A DNA stretch of 9,581 nt from Caldithrix sp. RBG_13_44_9 (GTDB taxonomy: Bacteria > Calditrichota > Calditrichia > RBG-13-44-9), in assembly GCA_001771055.1 (NCBI GenBank), contig MESS01000138.1, positions 1-9,581 on the forward strand. The letters are read 5' to 3'. Both the position numbers and the translations under genes were made by a program. Numbering within the stretch: position 1 is the first letter of the stretch; each line of letters opens with the position of its first letter. Below the pieces are notes generated by a model. The model did no database searches. It was not told where the DNA came from and saw only the letters and a program-made list of their open reading frames with translations. Below are positions 7,104-9,581 of this stretch, in pieces.

Positions 7104-7115
7104 TTGACATGTCAA
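7104..7115. repeat. Perfect 12-bp palindrome TTGACATGTCAA
   Basis: The sequence reads TTGACATGTCAA on both strands and begins nine bases after the deacetylase stop codon. It has no loop, so it is unlikely to be an RNA hairpin and fits a binding site for a dimeric regulator. Its left half equals a consensus -35 hexamer (TTGACA), but no good -10 lies 16-18 nt downstream. Confidence 0.4.
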
Positions 7116-7170
7116 GTAATTTCAGATGGATTTGATACCTTACCGATATCAAGAAATATTGTTGGCAGGG

Positions 7171-7183
7171 AGTTAGGCTAACT
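7171..7183. repeat. Inverted repeat AGTTAG-G-CTAACT
   Basis: Six-base arms separated by one base form a near-perfect palindrome. As with the palindrome at 7104-7115, the missing loop argues for a DNA-binding site rather than a terminator. Confidence 0.35.
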
Positions 7184-7217
7184 TCAACTAATTCTAATTC
7201 AGTCGAATTTAGTTGGA
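7183..7217 (+). terminator. Imperfect hairpin, possible weak terminator after the deacetylase gene
   Basis: CAACTA then ATTC (7185-7194) pairs with GAAT, a bulged T, then TAGTTG (7205-7215), around a 10-nt loop. Two outer pairs (one of them G-U) extend it to 7183-7217. The stem is AT-rich and followed only by GATGTTTTAC, so it is a poor intrinsic terminator. It may instead be a regulatory stem or a leftover of a rearrangement. Confidence 0.25.
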
Positions 7218-7431
7218 TGTTTTACATAAATCTCTTAGTAGAATAATTCTCAAGTGGTTGTCTTATCAGCGGGATTTCTATGTCGATTCAAATAGTGAAG
7301 TAAAATATTTTTAAAACTCAAATTGTCTAATCAAAATTCCTGGAACGAGAAAGAAATTTTATACTTTCTTCTTATTATAAAATATTTAAGTTTTTTTATA
7401 CCCATCTAAAAATTATTGTGGATGAATTAAC

Positions 7432-8739
7432 ATGCGAATCAATTTGTATGGTTTAGGATATGTAGGATGTGTCTCTGCGGCTTGTCTGGCTAAAGAAGGG
7501 CATGATGTTTTAGGCATTGATATTGATGCCATTAAAGTTAATTTAATTAATGAAGGTAAAAGTCCGGTCATTGAAAGGGATTTGAATAAATTAATCCAAG
7601 CGGCCATTCAAGCCAAAAAGCTTAAGGCAACCATTGATGAAATAAGACCTGCTAAATTATCAATTATTTGTGTAGGCACGCCCAGTAATGATAATGGAAG
7701 TCTAAATCTTCTTTATCTAAAAAATGTGGCAAGGCAAATAGCCGAGAATATAAGAGAGAGTAGAGAATTTCATACTATTTGTGTGCGAAGCACTGTACTT
7801 CCTGGAACCATTGAAAATGAAATCATACCGATCATAGAAAAAGTATCCAGAAAAAAGGTCAAAAAAGACTTTGGAATTTGCATGAATCCCGAGTTTCTAA
7901 GAGAAGGAAGTTCGGTAGAAGATTATTACCATCCTCCGTTCAGTATAATCGGTGAAATGGATAAAAAGAGTGGCAATTTAGTTGCTTCTCTTTATAAGCA
8001 TATCAAGGCTCCTTTAATACGTACAGAAATTAAAATCGCCGAAATGGTTAAATATGCCTGTAATTCATTTCATGCATTAAAGATTTGTTTTGCAAACGAA
8101 ATTGGCAATATCTCAAAAAAGTTAGGAATGGATAGTTATGAAGTGATGAATATTTTCTGTGAAGATAAAAAATTAAACATCTCTAATTCTTATTTAAGAC
8201 CAGGTTTTGCTTTTGGAGGATCTTGTTTGCCGAAGGACCTGAGGGCTTTGTTGTATCAGGCCAAAGAAAATGATTTAGAAATTCCGGTTATTAACTCGAT
8301 TTTGTCAAGTAATAGTAAACAGATAGAGTATGCATTTTCGATAATTAAAAAAATTGGGAAAAATCGGGTTGGTTTATTGGGTTTGAGTTTTAAACCAGGA
8401 ACGGATGATCTTCGTGAAAGTCCCCTGGTGGAATTGGCTGAAAAATTAATTGGAAAAGGGTATATACTTTCCATTTATGATCGGGAAGTTTCTCTTGCTA
8501 AAATTTTTGGCTCGAATAAAAAATATATAGAGTCGGTAATTCCTCATCTCTCTTCATTAATGAAAAATTCAATAGATGAGATTTTTAAAGAATCAGAAAT
8601 AGTTGTGATTGCCAATAATTATCCCGGACTCAAAAGAAACATCAGCAAATTATCTAAGGATAGAGTAGTAATTGATCTTGCTAGAATTTTTACACCTAAG
8701 GAAGCTAAGCACTATACATATGAAGGCATTTCCTGGTAA
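7432..8739 (+). CDS. algD: GDP-mannose 6-dehydrogenase (AlgD family)
   Basis: It oxidises GDP-D-mannose in two NAD-dependent steps to GDP-D-mannuronic acid, a cytoplasmic precursor for uronic-acid polymers. The N-terminal NAD domain shows GLGYVG (7-12) and the acidic end of strand 2 (LGIDID, 27-32). CVGTPS (80-85), RSTVLPGT (119-126) and NPEFLRE (152-158) follow. The middle domain has EMVKYACN (204-211), with likely catalytic Lys207 and Asn211. The catalytic cysteine is Cys265 in FGGSCLPKD. The C-terminal domain includes GLLGLSFKPGTDDLRESPLVELAE (starting at 314), and the protein ends GISW. By recall, it follows Pseudomonas AlgD closely throughout, including GKSP, the EMxKYxCN-HA segment and the C-terminal end (GICW there), and its 435 residues match AlgD's 436. 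This favours GDP-mannose over UDP-glucose as substrate. The Shine-Dalgarno site is weak. The gene is AT-rich (17 G+C in 60 at 8521-8580). The last 20 bases overlap the next gene. Confidence 0.9.
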   Translation: MRINLYGLGYVGCVSAACLAKEGHDVLGIDIDAIKVNLINEGKSPVIERDLNKLIQAAIQAKKLKATIDEIRPAKLSIICVGTPSNDNGSLNLLYLKNVARQIAENIRESREFHTICVRSTVLPGTIENEIIPIIEKVSRKKVKKDFGICMNPEFLREGSSVEDYYHPPFSIIGEMDKKSGNLVASLYKHIKAPLIRTEIKIAEMVKYACNSFHALKICFANEIGNISKKLGMDSYEVMNIFCEDKKLNISNSYLRPGFAFGGSCLPKDLRALLYQAKENDLEIPVINSILSSNSKQIEYAFSIIKKIGKNRVGLLGLSFKPGTDDLRESPLVELAEKLIGKGYILSIYDREVSLAKIFGSNKKYIESVIPHLSSLMKNSIDEIFKESEIVVIANNYPGLKRNISKLSKDRVVIDLARIFTPKEAKHYTYEGISW

Positions 8740-9581
8740 AATTCTGATGCTGGCTGAAAGTCCTTTTCCGCAGGATTCGCGGGTGCGGAATGAGGCAATT
8801 ACCCTTACCCGGATGGGATATAAGGTATATGTGATTGCTACTCGCTGGGAAAATCAGCCTTTTAATGAAGAGATCGACAAGGTTACAGTTTACCGTGTTT
8901 CACAGATAGATCTCTTCAAAAAAAATCCGGGGCGTGTTCATCCTCTGGTCCGATCAATCTATTATTTAAATTCTGCCATCGGTTATATTTTCGAATATTT
9001 TTATTTCAGCACCTGTTGTCTGCTTTTAAGTTTTTATGTTGAACTGCGGCACGGATTTCAGGTATTGCATACTCATAATCCCCCCAATATGCTGTTTATC
9101 GTTGGATTGGTCTTTAAGCTATTTGGTAAGAAATATGTTTTTGATCATCACGACCTTTCACCGGAACTTTTTCTTTCCAGATATAATAAGGTTGGCGGCC
9201 TGATTTATAACATATTACTGCAGGAAGAGAAAATCTGCCTGCGGCTGGCAGACCGGGTAATTGCCACCAATGAATCCTACAAGATGATTGAAATGGAAAG
9301 AGGTCATATCAAATCCGATAAAATATTTGTCGTTAGAAATGGTCCGGATCTACAAAATTTGCTGATATTGCCAGCCAATGAAGCCCTAAAATCTATGGGG
9401 AAGAAAATTCTGGTTTATCTGGGTATCATGGGTCCGCAGGACGGAGTGGATTATCTTCTCAAGTCTTTATCCTGTTTAGTCAATCAGTATCACCGAACCG
9501 ATTTCTATACCATCATTATTGGTACGGGTGATGTGTTGGAGGATCTGAAAATCATGTCCTCTGAATTGGGATTAGAAAAGT
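8720..9581 (+). CDS. Family 4 glycosyltransferase (GT-B fold), 3' end outside the window
   Basis: This gene is cut by the window edge; 287 residues are visible, about two thirds of a typical GT4. It should add a sugar from a nucleotide donor to the lipid-linked repeat unit on the cytoplasmic face. The N-terminal Rossmann half has KILMLAESPFPQDSRVRNEA (7-26), HTHNPP (117-122), FDHHDLSPE (141-149), ADRVIATNE (177-185) and VVRNGPD (204-210). The C-terminal half opens with YLGIMGPQDGVD (233-244) and IIGTGD (266-271). The donor-binding EX7E region lies beyond the edge, so the sugar cannot be guessed. The chosen ATG overlaps the dehydrogenase by 20 bases, which suggests coupled translation. An alternative ATG at 8747 (codon 10) would remove the overlap and keep the first strand only in part. 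G+C rises again here (29 in 60 at 9241-9300), unlike the gene it overlaps. Confidence 0.9.
   Translation, partial: MKAFPGKILMLAESPFPQDSRVRNEAITLTRMGYKVYVIATRWENQPFNEEIDKVTVYRVSQIDLFKKNPGRVHPLVRSIYYLNSAIGYIFEYFYFSTCCLLLSFYVELRHGFQVLHTHNPPNMLFIVGLVFKLFGKKYVFDHHDLSPELFLSRYNKVGGLIYNILLQEEKICLRLADRVIATNESYKMIEMERGHIKSDKIFVVRNGPDLQNLLILPANEALKSMGKKILVYLGIMGPQDGVDYLLKSLSCLVNQYHRTDFYTIIIGTGDVLEDLKIMSSELGLEK

Larger units (their letters stand above)
7096..7431. other. AT-rich intergenic region with clustered inverted repeats
   Basis: No gene is supported in these 336 nt. The 5' half holds three inverted repeats, listed separately. The 3' half is very AT-rich and should contain the promoter of the dehydrogenase gene. 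TATACT (7360-7365) and TATAAA (7376-7381) are -10-like, but neither has a good -35 at proper spacing. AAGAAA (7351-7356) and TTTCTT (7365-7370) form a small inverted repeat around the first of these. The gap probably divides two transcription units. Confidence 0.5.

Noticed and set aside
1..9581. CRISPR array, tRNA, rRNA or insertion sequence
   Set aside because: I saw no regularly spaced direct repeats, no tRNA-like cloverleaf, no rRNA signature and no transposase motif on either strand.

Overview
This window is part of an exopolysaccharide (capsule or EPS) biosynthesis and export cluster from a Gram-negative bacterium with moderate-to-low GC. All seven genes lie on the + strand. The outer-membrane-type export protein and inner-membrane tyrosine kinase indicate a diderm. 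The very short Wza-like protein with a C-terminal hydrophobic helix, the weak Shine-Dalgarno sites and the AT-rich composition would suit an FCB-superphylum lineage (for example Calditrichota or a relative). That placement is inference, not something the sequence proves.

Layout: positions 1-353 are a non-coding leader with several inverted repeats and, at its end, a textbook sigma70-type promoter (TTGAAA, 17-nt spacer, TATAAT). Next come a mini-Wza polysaccharide export protein (357-971) and a Wzz/Wzc-type co-polymerase with a cytoplasmic BY-kinase domain and a C-terminal tyrosine cluster (1115-3532). A 272-nt gap with a possible internal promoter follows. Then comes a phosphoglycosyl transferase (PglC/WcaJ type) that starts EPS assembly on undecaprenyl phosphate and carries an extra N-terminal domain resembling a degenerate GGDEF domain (3805-5094). 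It is followed closely by a FemAB/GNAT-like acyl- or aminoacyltransferase (5128-6159) and a NodB-type polysaccharide deacetylase (6175-7095). A second, palindrome-rich gap of 336 nt precedes an AlgD-like GDP-mannose 6-dehydrogenase (7432-8739). A family 4 glycosyltransferase overlaps its end and runs off the window (8720 onward).

Working model: the phosphoglycosyl transferase loads the first sugar phosphate on the lipid carrier, and glycosyltransferases such as the last gene extend it. AlgD supplies GDP-mannuronic acid, so the polymer probably contains uronic acid. The FemAB-like enzyme and the deacetylase modify the repeat unit. The Wzc-like kinase and the mini-Wza control chain length and export. 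A Wzx flippase, Wzy polymerase and further transferases are expected outside the window.

The observation most worth following is in the phosphoglycosyl transferase. Its GGDEF-like domain has lost the catalytic signature (SMDKV where GGDEF belongs) but keeps an RxxD motif exactly five residues upstream, which is the spacing of the c-di-GMP inhibitory (I) site. This suggests a c-di-GMP-responsive initiating enzyme, analogous in logic to PelD. The middle block (about 5.1-8.7 kb) is clearly more AT-rich than its flanks, so the locus looks mosaic.
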